64,000 nucleotides of DNA from Rhodococcus ruber (GTDB taxonomy: Bacteria > Actinomycetota > Actinomycetes > Mycobacteriales > Mycobacteriaceae), in assembly GCF_027270735.1 (NCBI RefSeq), contig NZ_JAPWIJ010000004.1:1-64000 (forward strand), in the 5' to 3' direction. The stretch's first letter is position 1. Each line of letters opens with the position of its first letter. The translations under genes and the position numbers were made by a program. This document shows positions 1 through 7,736 of the stretch, one piece after another. Under the pieces are notes generated by a model. It saw only the letters and a list, made by a program, of their open reading frames with translations, had not been told where the DNA came from and ran no database searches.

Positions 1-261
1 CACGTTCTGGTACTCCTCGAGCCCTTCGGCACTGCCCTCACGACCGAGACCGGACCGCTCGGGGCCGACTTCAGCCGATGGCGTTCGCCCGGGAATCGTG
101 TGCCCGACCCTTGCGCGTCGTCGAAACGAGGGGCAAGGGGTCGGGTGTGACCAGGGGGCCGATCATTCGCCGGTTACGATAGATATCCGCGTGAAGAGTC
201 TCCCGTAGCGCGCTACGACCAGTGAGTTGGTAGCAAGCGTGTGCCCGAGAAGGAGCGAGCG
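1..261. other. left-edge region without a supported gene
   Basis: No convincing gene is visible. One forward frame is open from the window edge to about position 150, so it could be the last 49 codons of a gene starting outside, but I do not recognise the peptide. The only clear structure is the hairpin at 103-145. Confidence 0.5.
103..145. terminator. hairpin, candidate bidirectional terminator
   Basis: A 12-base left arm (103-114, CCCGACCCTTGC) pairs with a 13-base right arm (133-145, GCAAGGGGTCGGG), leaving one bulged base and an 18-base loop. It lies downstream of the minus-strand racemase-like gene ending at 262. It has no long T tract, which is usual in high-GC actinobacteria. Terminator function is inferred from position and stem strength. 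Confidence 0.5.
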
Positions 262-954
262 TTACGCGTGTTCGAGGACGCTTGCCAGTCTGCCCATGGC
301 GAGACCGGGACTCGAGAAGGTCGGTGTGGTCAGACCCTCATTGGAGACAATGGCAGCGACACGTGCCATGGATGCCTGGGCAAGCACGATGGAATCGACC
401 GACTCAGCGAGATCACGTAACGCCTCGGCGATGATCGCGTCGTGGCGCGCTGTGTCTCCAGAAGCATTGGCGGCGAATGCCTCTGAGAGAAGTCGGACTT
501 CGAGTTCAGGTTCCACCGATGCATCCTGGGCTCGGCGGCGGACCAAGTCGACCGTGGGCGAGAGAGTGGACTTGGCAGTGGCCAGCACAGCGATCCGGGG
601 CGCGCGCTCCGTGCCGGCGGCAACCTGAGCGGATTCGATCGCAGCATCGACCATTGGCACGTCCACTCGCAATACGGGGACATCGACGAGCTGTGCGGCC
701 AGTTCGACGGCGGGTCCGATGGACGAGCAGGTGGCCATCACGGCCACTGCGCCACTGTCGACCGCCGAGATGACGTGGTCGACCACGCGGCGCGAGATCG
801 ACGCTGTCAGGGCACCTTCGGCGAGTGCGTCGGCCAGCAATGACTCGTCGACGATGTTGGACACCTTGACATCGGCGGGGAGTCCCTTGCCGAGCTCACC
901 GAACACGGGGAGGAGTCCGCTGACGGTGTGAAGTAGTACAACGCGACGGGTCAT
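262..954 (-). CDS. Asp/Glu racemase-superfamily protein (second catalytic Cys missing)
   Basis: This 230-residue protein has the fold signature of the aspartate/glutamate/hydantoin racemase and arylmalonate decarboxylase superfamily, which does cofactor-free isomerisation or decarboxylation with cysteine acid/base residues. The first cysteine is C76 in ATCSSIGPA. The second site reads LAQASMARV (residues 191-199), so the usual Cys is Ala194; a classic two-cysteine racemase mechanism therefore looks unlikely. It is the third gene of an aminotransferase-GntR-racemase operon: its ATG overlaps the GntR stop as ATGA at 951-954. The substrate is unknown, but the neighbours suggest an amino acid or a 2-substituted acid. 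Family assignment is firm; activity is not. Confidence 0.8.
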   Translation of the reverse strand: MTRRVVLLHTVSGLLPVFGELGKGLPADVKVSNIVDESLLADALAEGALTASISRRVVDHVISAVDSGAVAVMATCSSIGPAVELAAQLVDVPVLRVDVPMVDAAIESAQVAAGTERAPRIAVLATAKSTLSPTVDLVRRRAQDASVEPELEVRLLSEAFAANASGDTARHDAIIAEALRDLAESVDSIVLAQASMARVAAIVSNEGLTTPTFSSPGLAMGRLASVLEHA

Positions 955-1685
955 GACGGATCTCTTTCTCGGAGGCGGGCCAGCAGCTGTTCGCGGGACT
1001 GGCAGATGTGGTCGTCGAGCCGCGACACGGCGAGTTCGACATCGTCGGCCTCGATAGCTTCGATGACCGGGCGGTGGGAGTCGGGCTCGGCCTTCGCATC
1101 GGAATCGAGCACTTTCGTCAGGACGATGACCCGCCGAGTCTCCATCTGAATCGACTTCAAATGGTCCAGCAGTAGGTCTTCCCGACAGGTGGATGCGATC
1201 ACGTAATGCAGTTGGATGTCGGCATCGACGACCGCGAACAAGTCATGGCGACGGTAGGCATCCTCGAGCTCGGCGAAGGCGGCTCGAATGGTTCCCAGGG
1301 CCGCCTCGTCGACGTAACCCCGTGTCATCGCAGTGCGCAGCGCATAGCATTCCAGCAGTGCGCGGAGATTGAACACTTCGCGGACCCGCTTCTCGCCGAT
1401 GCTCTGGACGAAGGCACCGCGGTGCGGATGGATCTCCACCAAACCCCGATCCCGCAGGGCACGCAACGCTTCGCGCACCGTGCCCCGGGCGGTGTTGAGC
1501 TCCGCGGCGAGGGTGACCTCGGGCAGCTGTGAGCCCGGCGGATACACGCCGCGGATCACAGCTTCGGCAATGTGATCGATGACCGCATGGGTAAGCGTCT
1601 TGGGCCGCGCTAGTCCGCGCGGCCGCGCACGCGAGTCTTCGGGGTCGGCTTGGACCTCATCAGGGCCTAACGAAGTCGGACTCAC
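951..1685 (-). CDS. GntR-family (FadR/FCD) transcriptional regulator
   Basis: This 244-residue regulator has a winged helix at about residues 30-100 (TLAAELNTARGTVREALRAL is the recognition-helix region) and a helical FCD effector domain from about 105 to 235. FCD regulators usually bind small carboxylic acids and repress neighbouring catabolic genes. The start is a GTG at 1685 preceded by GGAGGT about 10 bases upstream. It begins 26 bases inside the end of the aminotransferase gene and ends in an ATGA overlap with the racemase-like gene, so the three are probably co-transcribed and autoregulated. ATTGTC/GACAAT-type inverted repeats nearby (3317-3329, 5472-5494) are plausible but unproven operators. 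Confidence 0.9.
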   Translation of the reverse strand: MSPTSLGPDEVQADPEDSRARPRGLARPKTLTHAVIDHIAEAVIRGVYPPGSQLPEVTLAAELNTARGTVREALRALRDRGLVEIHPHRGAFVQSIGEKRVREVFNLRALLECYALRTAMTRGYVDEAALGTIRAAFAELEDAYRRHDLFAVVDADIQLHYVIASTCREDLLLDHLKSIQMETRRVIVLTKVLDSDAKAEPDSHRPVIEAIEADDVELAVSRLDDHICQSREQLLARLRERDPS

Positions 1686-2943
1686 GCGAAACTACCTCCA
1701 GGCTTTCGTGGATGGTGCCGGCGACCTTCGCCAATTCCTCGTCGGTGATGGTGAATGCCGGCGACACCTGCAATGCGACGTCTCCGAGGTTACGGGTGAT
1801 CACACCGCGCTTGCGAGCTTCGCGCGTGAGTTTGGCCAGCACGGTGGGATTCGCCTCCTTGACCCTCGGATCGATGTTGACGGCTCCGAGCAATCCCACG
1901 CCGGCGCGCACCTCGTCGACCAGCGGGTGATCGGCAAGCGGGGCCAGGTGCGATGCCATCACGGATTCGTATTCCGCCACTCGGTCGACGAGACTTTCCT
2001 TTTCGAGGATGTCCAGGTTGGCGTTGCCGACCGCGGTGGCCATCGCGTGCCCGGAATACGTGTAACCGTGCCGGAACACGGCGGTCGAGCCGTCCTTCCA
2101 GAACACGTCCGATACGCGCGGCGCGATCGCGACCGCACCGAGCGGAGCGTAACCGGACGTCAAACCCTTGGCCATGGTGATCATGTCGGGCTGAATTCCG
2201 TAGCGTCCGGAGGAGAACCAGTCGCCACCGCGGCCGAATGCGGAGACCACCTCGTCGATGACCAGCAGCACATTGTTCTCGCGGCAGATCTTCTCGATCT
2301 CGGGGAGGTAACCCGCCGGTGGGTGGAGTACGCCGCCTGCGCCGACGATCGGCTCGCAGAAGAATGCCGCTACGTTCTCAGCACCCAGCTCGGCGATCTT
2401 GGTCCGAAGGGCTTCGGCGTCGTTCCACGGTACCTGCGCCACAGACTCGACCATCGTTCCGAGACCGTGGAGGTTGGCGGGTAGGCCGGCGAGCGATGTG
2501 CCGTAGGCGTTCATGCCGTGGTAGGCACGGGTGCGGCTGATGATCATTTTCTTGCCGGGTTGTTCGACGGCCGACCAGTACAGGCGGACCAACTTGGCCG
2601 CGGTGTCGATTGCCTCGGAGCCACCGCCGGCGGTGAAGAAGATCTTGCCGTTGGGGAAGGGAAGGTAGTCGGCAATTCGAGAGGCGAACAGCTCGGTGTT
2701 CGGAGTTGTGAATACGTCGAAGGTTTGGAACGCCGCGAGATCGATCATCTGCTGACGGGCGACGTCCGCGATATCGGTACGACCCAGTCCGACGTTGCAG
2801 TACCACAGGCCGGCAAGAGAGTCGAGGTAGCTGTTGCCCTCGGCGTCCCACACCGTGCGGCCTTCGCCGCGCACGATCGTCACGGTGTCGTTCTTGATCG
2901 CGCTCATCTGCGCGAAGGGGTGCCAGTAGCTGGTCTCGGTCAC
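1660..2943 (-). CDS. class III omega-aminotransferase (PLP-dependent)
   Basis: This 427-residue protein is full length for class III aminotransferases (omega-amino acid:pyruvate or amine:pyruvate type). It shows the phosphate-binding GGGSEAIDTAAK (106-117), the PLP-pyridine aspartate in LVIDEVVSAFGRGG (D230) and the Schiff-base lysine K259 in MAKGLTSGYAPLG. It would move an amino group from an omega-amino acid or amine to pyruvate or a similar keto acid. It is the first gene of the operon with GntR and the racemase-like protein. GGAGAA lies just upstream of the ATG. The donor cannot be told from sequence, but the dimethylformamidase-like amidase nearby makes an amine substrate conceivable. 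Confidence 0.92.
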   Translation of the reverse strand: MTETSYWHPFAQMSAIKNDTVTIVRGEGRTVWDAEGNSYLDSLAGLWYCNVGLGRTDIADVARQQMIDLAAFQTFDVFTTPNTELFASRIADYLPFPNGKIFFTAGGGSEAIDTAAKLVRLYWSAVEQPGKKMIISRTRAYHGMNAYGTSLAGLPANLHGLGTMVESVAQVPWNDAEALRTKIAELGAENVAAFFCEPIVGAGGVLHPPAGYLPEIEKICRENNVLLVIDEVVSAFGRGGDWFSSGRYGIQPDMITMAKGLTSGYAPLGAVAIAPRVSDVFWKDGSTAVFRHGYTYSGHAMATAVGNANLDILEKESLVDRVAEYESVMASHLAPLADHPLVDEVRAGVGLLGAVNIDPRVKEANPTVLAKLTREARKRGVITRNLGDVALQVSPAFTITDEELAKVAGTIHESLEVVSRESDFVRP

Positions 2944-3338
2944 GATCGTTCTCCTATTTCATCGGAATGAGTTGTTTGTCAGTTGAAATGGGGCCGGACC
3001 AGTTCGGCGGTGGCCCGAGCGCTGGACAGCTGTGGCATTCGGTCCGACGTGCCGATGCTCGAGCGGGATCAGCAGCGTCGTTTACGAGCGAGTGTCGACG
3101 AGTGGAAGCCGAATGCTGAGCAATTGCGTCTTCGGAATCAGTGCTCGATCTGGGCGGCCATGGCCACCGAACCTCCTCCTCACCGAACCCTCACTCGTTG
3201 ACCGTGTTCTGGGACCACCGATCGCTTTTGTGAAGGAAATCCTCTTCGCTACAAGAGATGTCGAGGATTGAGGCCACCCACTCGATAGATTCTGCCAGAC
3301 GCTTGGTCGACTGTCAATTGTCCAACAATGCTGCGCGT
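2944..3338. other. intergenic region upstream of the aminotransferase operon
   Basis: About 395 bases without a supported gene. It should carry the minus-strand promoter for the aminotransferase operon and the 3' end of the OtnC-like transcript. The short inverted repeat at 3317-3329 is the only notable structure. Short ORFs here have no recognisable features. Confidence 0.5.
3317..3329. promoter_or_regulatory. inverted repeat ATTGT-CCA-ACAAT
   Basis: A perfect 5-3-5 palindrome just past the 3' end of the OtnC-like gene, about 375 bases upstream of the aminotransferase start. GntR-FCD operators often look like TTGT-Nx-ACAA, and a GntR-FCD gene is in the next operon. The distance from the start codon is long, so this is only a candidate. 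Confidence 0.3.
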
Positions 3339-3944
3339 TCAGGGGTTGTAGGTGACCATCGACACGGGTCGGTCGCCCACCAACAACAAGATCCGCGCTG
3401 TTTCCTCGAGTTCCTCGGCCGCATCCACGGCCTCGGCCAGCGTCTTGCCCGCCAGTACCGAGCCGTGGTTGGCCAGCAGCACCGAGTGCGCTGCGCTCAT
3501 GGCACGTCCTACCTCCTCGCCGAGGGCTGGATCACCCGGAGGCATGTACGGGACGAGAGGTACCCGTCCCACCCTCATGACGTGATACGCGGTCAACGGA
3601 GGCAGGCAGTCCGCGACGTCGAGCCCGGCCAGGCAGGACACCGCTGCTGCGTGTGAGCTGTGCAGGTGCACGACCGCATGCGAATCGGGGCGGGCACGAT
3701 AGGTCTCGACGTGGATCGGCCATTCCTTGGAGGGTTTGGAGCCGTCCAGGTGCTCTCCGTTCAGATCGAGGAGCGCGAGTTCGTCAGGTATCAGGCCACC
3801 CAACGAGGTCCCAGTCGGCGTGATGAGAATTCGATCGCCAACCCGCACGCTGATGTTCCCGGTCCGCCCCGCTGTCAGCCGACGGTCGAAAAGTGACGCT
3901 CCATGACGGACGATTGCGGTCCGCTCCGCTGCCATCGTGCCCAT
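3339..3944 (-). CDS. class II aldolase/adducin family, 3-oxo-tetronate 4-phosphate decarboxylase-like
   Basis: This 201-residue protein is of the class II aldolase fold (L-fuculose-1-phosphate aldolase / OtnC group). It has the zinc-site pattern HVETYRARP followed by HLHSSHA, the phosphate-binding TGNISVRVGD and a C-terminal LANHGSVLAG. In characterised pathways OtnC decarboxylates 3-oxo-tetronate 4-phosphate to dihydroxyacetone phosphate. I chose the ATG at 3944 because it shares its A with the TGA of the upstream kinase gene (TGATG), a typical coupling. Longer upstream starts would run back inside the kinase. The pairing with a DUF1537 kinase supports the acid-sugar role; the exact substrate is inferred. 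Confidence 0.8.
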   Translation of the reverse strand: MGTMAAERTAIVRHGASLFDRRLTAGRTGNISVRVGDRILITPTGTSLGGLIPDELALLDLNGEHLDGSKPSKEWPIHVETYRARPDSHAVVHLHSSHAAAVSCLAGLDVADCLPPLTAYHVMRVGRVPLVPYMPPGDPALGEEVGRAMSAAHSVLLANHGSVLAGKTLAEAVDAAEELEETARILLLVGDRPVSMVTYNP

Positions 3945-5200
3945 CACGCGGACGCGGTTTCCGTGAGGAAGTCGGGACCACCGAAGTTGCCGGACTTGAG
4001 TAACAGGGAGATCGGATCGCTGGAAACCGTTGTGCACCAGGGGACCCCGGGCGCAGCCTCGTCGCCGACGAGGACTTGCTGCACGCCGAGTTCGGCCACT
4101 ACGGCCCCTGACGTTTCGCCACCCGCGACAACGATGCGACGCGTGCCGCGCTCGACCGCCCTCAATGCGATCCGGGCGAGCACCTGCTCGAGGATCTGCG
4201 GGGTGTCGGGCCCCATGGCTATCGCACCCCGGCGCCGTCCCTCGGCATCAGCGGAGGTGTAGATCAACCGTGGGCGGGTCTGGTCCTGCGCCTCGTTCCA
4301 TGCGACGGCGGTGTCCACGAGGGTGACGGCGTCGGAAATGTCGCCTGGATCCAGCTGTAAGGCCGGCATCGCGAGTCGTGCCCGCCTCACCTGCTCCAGC
4401 GTGGCCTCCGAACAGCTTCCGGCGAGCACTAGAGTCCCACTCGAGGCGTCGGAGGCACCGGGGCGGCCCAATGGCTGCTCGTGCGCTGGGAGGGACACGC
4501 CCAGGGCTCGTCCCAGTGCCTCCACCAGTCCGGCACCGCCGGTCATCAGAGCCTCATCGTGCCCGGCGGCGATGGTGTCGAGATCAGAATTGTCGGTGGC
4601 ATCCGCCACTATGTGCCGAACACCCTGGCCTGCCAGGCTGTTCACCCGCTCGATTACCGCCTCGTGGCCAGCGCGCACCACGCTGAGGGGCAGCGAACCC
4701 ACCATGGAATTGGTCTGCAGCGACAGCCATCGCACCAGGTTGGAGTCCGTCATCGGTGTCAGCGGGTGAGTTCGCATGGGCGAATCGCTGAGCAACTTGT
4801 CGCCGACGAACAGGTGCCCCAAGTATGTGGTGCGCAGGTGTAGCGGCGTGGCTGGACAGACGATCGTGTATCGAGCGCCGGTGAGAGTCGACAGGAGGTC
4901 ACATACCGGACCGATGTTGCCCGCCGGTGTGGAGTCGAAAGTCGAACAGTACTTGTAGAAGTACCGCGTGACGCCGTTCTCACGGAGCCAGGCAACCGTT
5001 CGCTCGACATACTCGCACGCTTCCGCGCTGGCGATGCTACGGAATTTGATTCCGACCACCACCGCGTCGCACTCCTGCAGGGTGCTGCCCGGGGCCGGGA
5101 CGCCGAAGAGCATGACGACGCGAAGTCCACTGCGGCGCAGTGCTGCTGCGGCGTCGGTACCGCCCGTGTAGTCGTCGGCGATGACGGCAATGTGTGTCAT
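3944..5200 (-). CDS. four-carbon acid sugar kinase family (DUF1537, OtnK-like)
   Basis: This 418-residue protein carries the DUF1537 landmarks in order: IADDYTGGTD near the N terminus, KYCSTFDSTPAGNIGPV, MTDSNLV, then a C-terminal nucleotide-binding half with GSCSEAT, GGETSGAV and KSGNFGGPDF. The family phosphorylates 3-oxo-tetronate, D-threonate, L-threonate or D-erythronate at C4. The ATG at 5200 is preceded by AGGAAG, so the 58 extra in-frame codons upstream are probably untranslated. It is the first gene of a two-gene operon with the OtnC-like decarboxylase. No matching tetronate dehydrogenase (LtnD type) or isomerase (OtnI type) is within the window, so the substrate may already be the 3-oxo acid, or the other steps lie elsewhere. 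Confidence 0.88.
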   Translation of the reverse strand: MTHIAVIADDYTGGTDAAAALRRSGLRVVMLFGVPAPGSTLQECDAVVVGIKFRSIASAEACEYVERTVAWLRENGVTRYFYKYCSTFDSTPAGNIGPVCDLLSTLTGARYTIVCPATPLHLRTTYLGHLFVGDKLLSDSPMRTHPLTPMTDSNLVRWLSLQTNSMVGSLPLSVVRAGHEAVIERVNSLAGQGVRHIVADATDNSDLDTIAAGHDEALMTGGAGLVEALGRALGVSLPAHEQPLGRPGASDASSGTLVLAGSCSEATLEQVRRARLAMPALQLDPGDISDAVTLVDTAVAWNEAQDQTRPRLIYTSADAEGRRRGAIAMGPDTPQILEQVLARIALRAVERGTRRIVVAGGETSGAVVAELGVQQVLVGDEAAPGVPWCTTVSSDPISLLLKSGNFGGPDFLTETASA

Positions 5201-5471
5201 ACGGTCTTCCTTTCGGCACGACGGGTGCAGAGTCATGCGTGCGGCCAGCACGATGAGGCTCGTGCTGTCAGATCGTTCGACCGTCCGGCGCAACACTCTT
5301 CGTATTCGAGAAGTCGTTCTCGCAACCTCTGTCGAACCTCGGTCCGACAAAGCGTCAACATCGTTGCGGCGCAACGACGCATACGTGTTCGAGCAGCCCT
5401 GGCTGGTCTTCAGCCGCGGCGAGTGCGTGACTTCCCGATCGGGCTAGTTGCCCGAGGAGCGAATACGAGCA

Positions 5472-5494
5472 GATTGTCGATCAATCCGACAATC
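5472..5494. promoter_or_regulatory. inverted repeat GATTGTCG-N7-CGACAATC
   Basis: Perfect 8-base arms (5472-5479 and 5487-5494) around a 7-base spacer, in the divergent region roughly 270 bases upstream of the otnK-like start and 405 upstream of the permease. The core TTGTC/GACAA resembles GntR-type half-sites and the repeat at 3317-3329. Operator function is inferred. Confidence 0.45.
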
Positions 5495-5720
5495 ACCATA
5501 GGGCGCGGCACTCCGGTGCGTCAATACCTCACCGAACGAAGGTCGGGGATCTCGGTCGACGTCTCGAACCTGCCGCCCCGACGAGTGCTGGTGGTTGCGG
5601 GGTCGGATCCTTTTATCGTGCACGGTGGCGACTGGTGAAAGCCCAGGCCGGTCCATTCGGGGCATCGGACGCGCAGATCCATTCGGTGCGGGAGCGCCCT
5701 GCCTCGTTCGATCGTTGCGG

Positions 5721-5740
5721 TAATCGGTAAAAGTACCGAT
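5721..5740. promoter_or_regulatory. 20-bp palindrome, candidate LuxR-type box of the amidase operon
   Basis: AATCGGTA and TACCGATT form perfect 8-base arms around a 4-base spacer, 160 bases upstream of the APC permease start. A 20-bp palindrome is the usual size of a LuxR-type box, and a LuxR regulator gene lies at the far end of this cluster (14509-15498). The link between the two is an inference. Confidence 0.5.
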
Positions 5741-5899
5741 TGTTGGCGGTCCACTTGATGGCTACCTTGAGTTCACCCTAGTTCTGTGGCGCCAGTCACT
5801 GCCGCCGGCCGCGGAACAGGTGCCTGTGGCTTCACCTGCCCGGCCGGTTTGCGACTTAGCTGTCACGCTGAGTCCCGTCACTTACGGAAGGTCCAATTC

Positions 5900-7357
5900 A
5901 TGAATGAGACTGAGAACACGGGGAGTTATGCCAACGCCGAACTCGCCCGGTTGGGGTATGACCCGGAATTGAAACGGGCAATGAGTTTGGCCGACGTGAT
6001 CATCTTCGGCCTTATCTACATGGTGCCGATCGCGCCGATTGCCGTGTTCGGCTTGGTTTACAACTTCTCTGCCGGCGCGGTCGGCCTGGTGTACATCGTT
6101 GCCGCGACCGCCATGGTGTTCAGCGCGATCAGCTACAGGGAGATGGCGCAGACCTTCCCGATCGCAGGCTCGGTCTACTCCTACGTGCGATACGGCATCA
6201 ACCAGTTCGTCGGATTCCTGTCCGGCTGGGCAATCCTGCTGGACTATCTCCTGATGCCGGCACTGCTGTCCTGCCTCGCGGCCTCGGCAATGGTGTCGCT
6301 CGTGCCGAGCGTGCCCGCCTGGGTTTGGGTCATCGGCTTCGTCGTCATCACCGCCGGCATCAACCTGCGTGGCATCTCGTTCACCGCGAGGATGAACAAG
6401 ATCTTCCTCGTTATCCAGCTCGTCGTCCTGGGCGTATTCGTCGTGTGGGCGCTGGTGGCAGTGGCGCAGGGTAAGGGTCACTTCTCCTTCGATCCGATCT
6501 TCAGCTCCGAGTCGTTCAGCTGGACGGTCGTCTTCGGCGCCATTCCGCTTGCGGCACTGAGCTTCGTCGGCTTCGACGGCATCTCGACGCTCAACGAGGA
6601 AGCCAAGGGGGGCGGCAAGACCGTCGCGCGGGCCACCATGATCATTCTGTGGATTTGTACTGCCCTGTTCGTGCTCCAGGTCTATCTCGCAGCGATCTTC
6701 GTACCGACTGGCACGGTGTTCGCCGACGGCGATGACACCAACAACGCCTTCTACAACATCACTGGCGAGGTCATGGCGAACTGGTTCCAGATCGTCCTCA
6801 CCCTGACGACAGCACTCATTGCGTTGTTCGCCAACATCCTTGCTTCCAATGGCATCTCGTCGCGACTGGTGTTCAGCATGGCCCGCGACCGTCAGCTCCC
6901 GGCATTCCTGTCGAAGGTGCACCCGAAGACACAGGTCCCGGCCAACGCGATGATCTTCATCATGGCGGTGTCACTCGTCGTGGGAGTCCTCGGGGTCGAG
7001 AACCTGGAGCTGCTCACCAGCCTGGTCACCTTCGGCGCCCTGACCGCGTACATCATGCTCCACTTCAGCGTTCTGGTGCACTTCGGGGTGAAGATGAAGA
7101 GCCGAAAGGTGTTCGCCCACTACATCTCTCCTGCCCTCGGCGCAGGCGTACTGATCTACGCGCTGTGGAGCGGCAGCTTCAACGCCAAGGTCTCCGGGCT
7201 GATCTGGTTGGCCATCGGAGTTGCGATCGCCTTGTACTTCCGTAAGACGGGCCGTTCGTTGGTGCAATCGGAGATCGACGCCCCCGAGGCCGCTCCGACT
7301 GCAGCGGCCGGCGAGCCTCACGCCTCACCCGCCGTCACCACCCAGAAGGAGCGCTGA
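5900..7357 (+). CDS. APC-superfamily amino acid/amine permease
   Basis: This 485-residue integral membrane protein has about 12 predicted transmembrane segments. It starts LGYDPELKRAMSLADVIIFG, a hallmark N terminus of APC amino-acid/amine transporters, and has the conserved GFDGISTLNEEAKGG loop near residue 230 and a polar C-terminal tail. The ATG at 5900 follows CGGAAGG; 38 upstream in-frame codons are ignored because they lack a ribosome site and the family N-terminal motif begins after 5900. It is the first gene of an operon with the formamidase-like subunits (next start at 7359, one base after its stop). It probably imports the amide substrate or exports or imports the amine product. Confidence 0.9.
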   Translation: MNETENTGSYANAELARLGYDPELKRAMSLADVIIFGLIYMVPIAPIAVFGLVYNFSAGAVGLVYIVAATAMVFSAISYREMAQTFPIAGSVYSYVRYGINQFVGFLSGWAILLDYLLMPALLSCLAASAMVSLVPSVPAWVWVIGFVVITAGINLRGISFTARMNKIFLVIQLVVLGVFVVWALVAVAQGKGHFSFDPIFSSESFSWTVVFGAIPLAALSFVGFDGISTLNEEAKGGGKTVARATMIILWICTALFVLQVYLAAIFVPTGTVFADGDDTNNAFYNITGEVMANWFQIVLTLTTALIALFANILASNGISSRLVFSMARDRQLPAFLSKVHPKTQVPANAMIFIMAVSLVVGVLGVENLELLTSLVTFGALTAYIMLHFSVLVHFGVKMKSRKVFAHYISPALGAGVLIYALWSGSFNAKVSGLIWLAIGVAIALYFRKTGRSLVQSEIDAPEAAPTAAAGEPHASPAVTTQKER

Positions 7358-7358
7358 C

Positions 7359-7724
7359 ATGACCACCGGTATCCAACGCAAAGCATCCAACCGTACCGAA
7401 GAACTGGCACAGATCCACGCCCGACGAACCCTCGAGCGGGTCACCGCCGAATACGACGAGGTCGTTGCCGCCGAACTGGATGCCAACCCGTTCGGGCCCC
7501 ACACCGATAGCACGGCGCGGGTTCTCCGATATTTGCGCGCCCTGCCCGTCACAGGCAAGGAAGTCCTTTTCGCACCGAGCAACGATGCGTGGGCAATCGG
7601 GAAGATCGTTATCGGTGCACCCGGAAACCTGATCGTCGAGGACGACGTCTTCGACGACTACACAGCGGCCGCGCGCACCGTATTGCGCCGCCGTCTGGCC
7701 CTCTTCGTCGATACCGTTGAATAG
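7359..7724 (+). CDS. dmfA1: N,N-dimethylformamidase-like small (alpha) subunit
   Basis: A 121-residue soluble protein sitting directly before the large subunit, as in characterised dimethylformamidase operons, whose small subunit is about 130 residues. It is rich in helix-forming charged residues. The pattern NPFG followed by RYLRALPVTGK, a central W and a C-terminal FDDYTAAARTVLRRR recalls the small subunit of Paracoccus and Alcaligenes enzymes as I remember them. It starts on an ATG one base after the permease stop (TGACATG), with AAGGAG at the end of the permease gene as ribosome site. Assignment leans on position and a moderate pattern match. Confidence 0.7.
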   Translation: MTTGIQRKASNRTEELAQIHARRTLERVTAEYDEVVAAELDANPFGPHTDSTARVLRYLRALPVTGKEVLFAPSNDAWAIGKIVIGAPGNLIVEDDVFDDYTAAARTVLRRRLALFVDTVE

Positions 7725-7736
7725 TTAGGTTGACTC

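Larger units (their letters stand above)
5201..5899. promoter_or_regulatory. divergent regulatory region between otnK-like and amidase operons
   Basis: About 700 bases separate the minus-strand kinase gene from the plus-strand APC permease. No supported gene lies here. Two strong inverted repeats (5472-5494 and 5721-5740) suggest that at least one regulator binds. Short ORFs have no recognisable content. Confidence 0.6.

Noticed and set aside
5882-6922. 346-codon minus-strand ORF
   Set aside because: It is antisense to the APC permease; His/Asp-rich shadow typical of membrane-protein genes.
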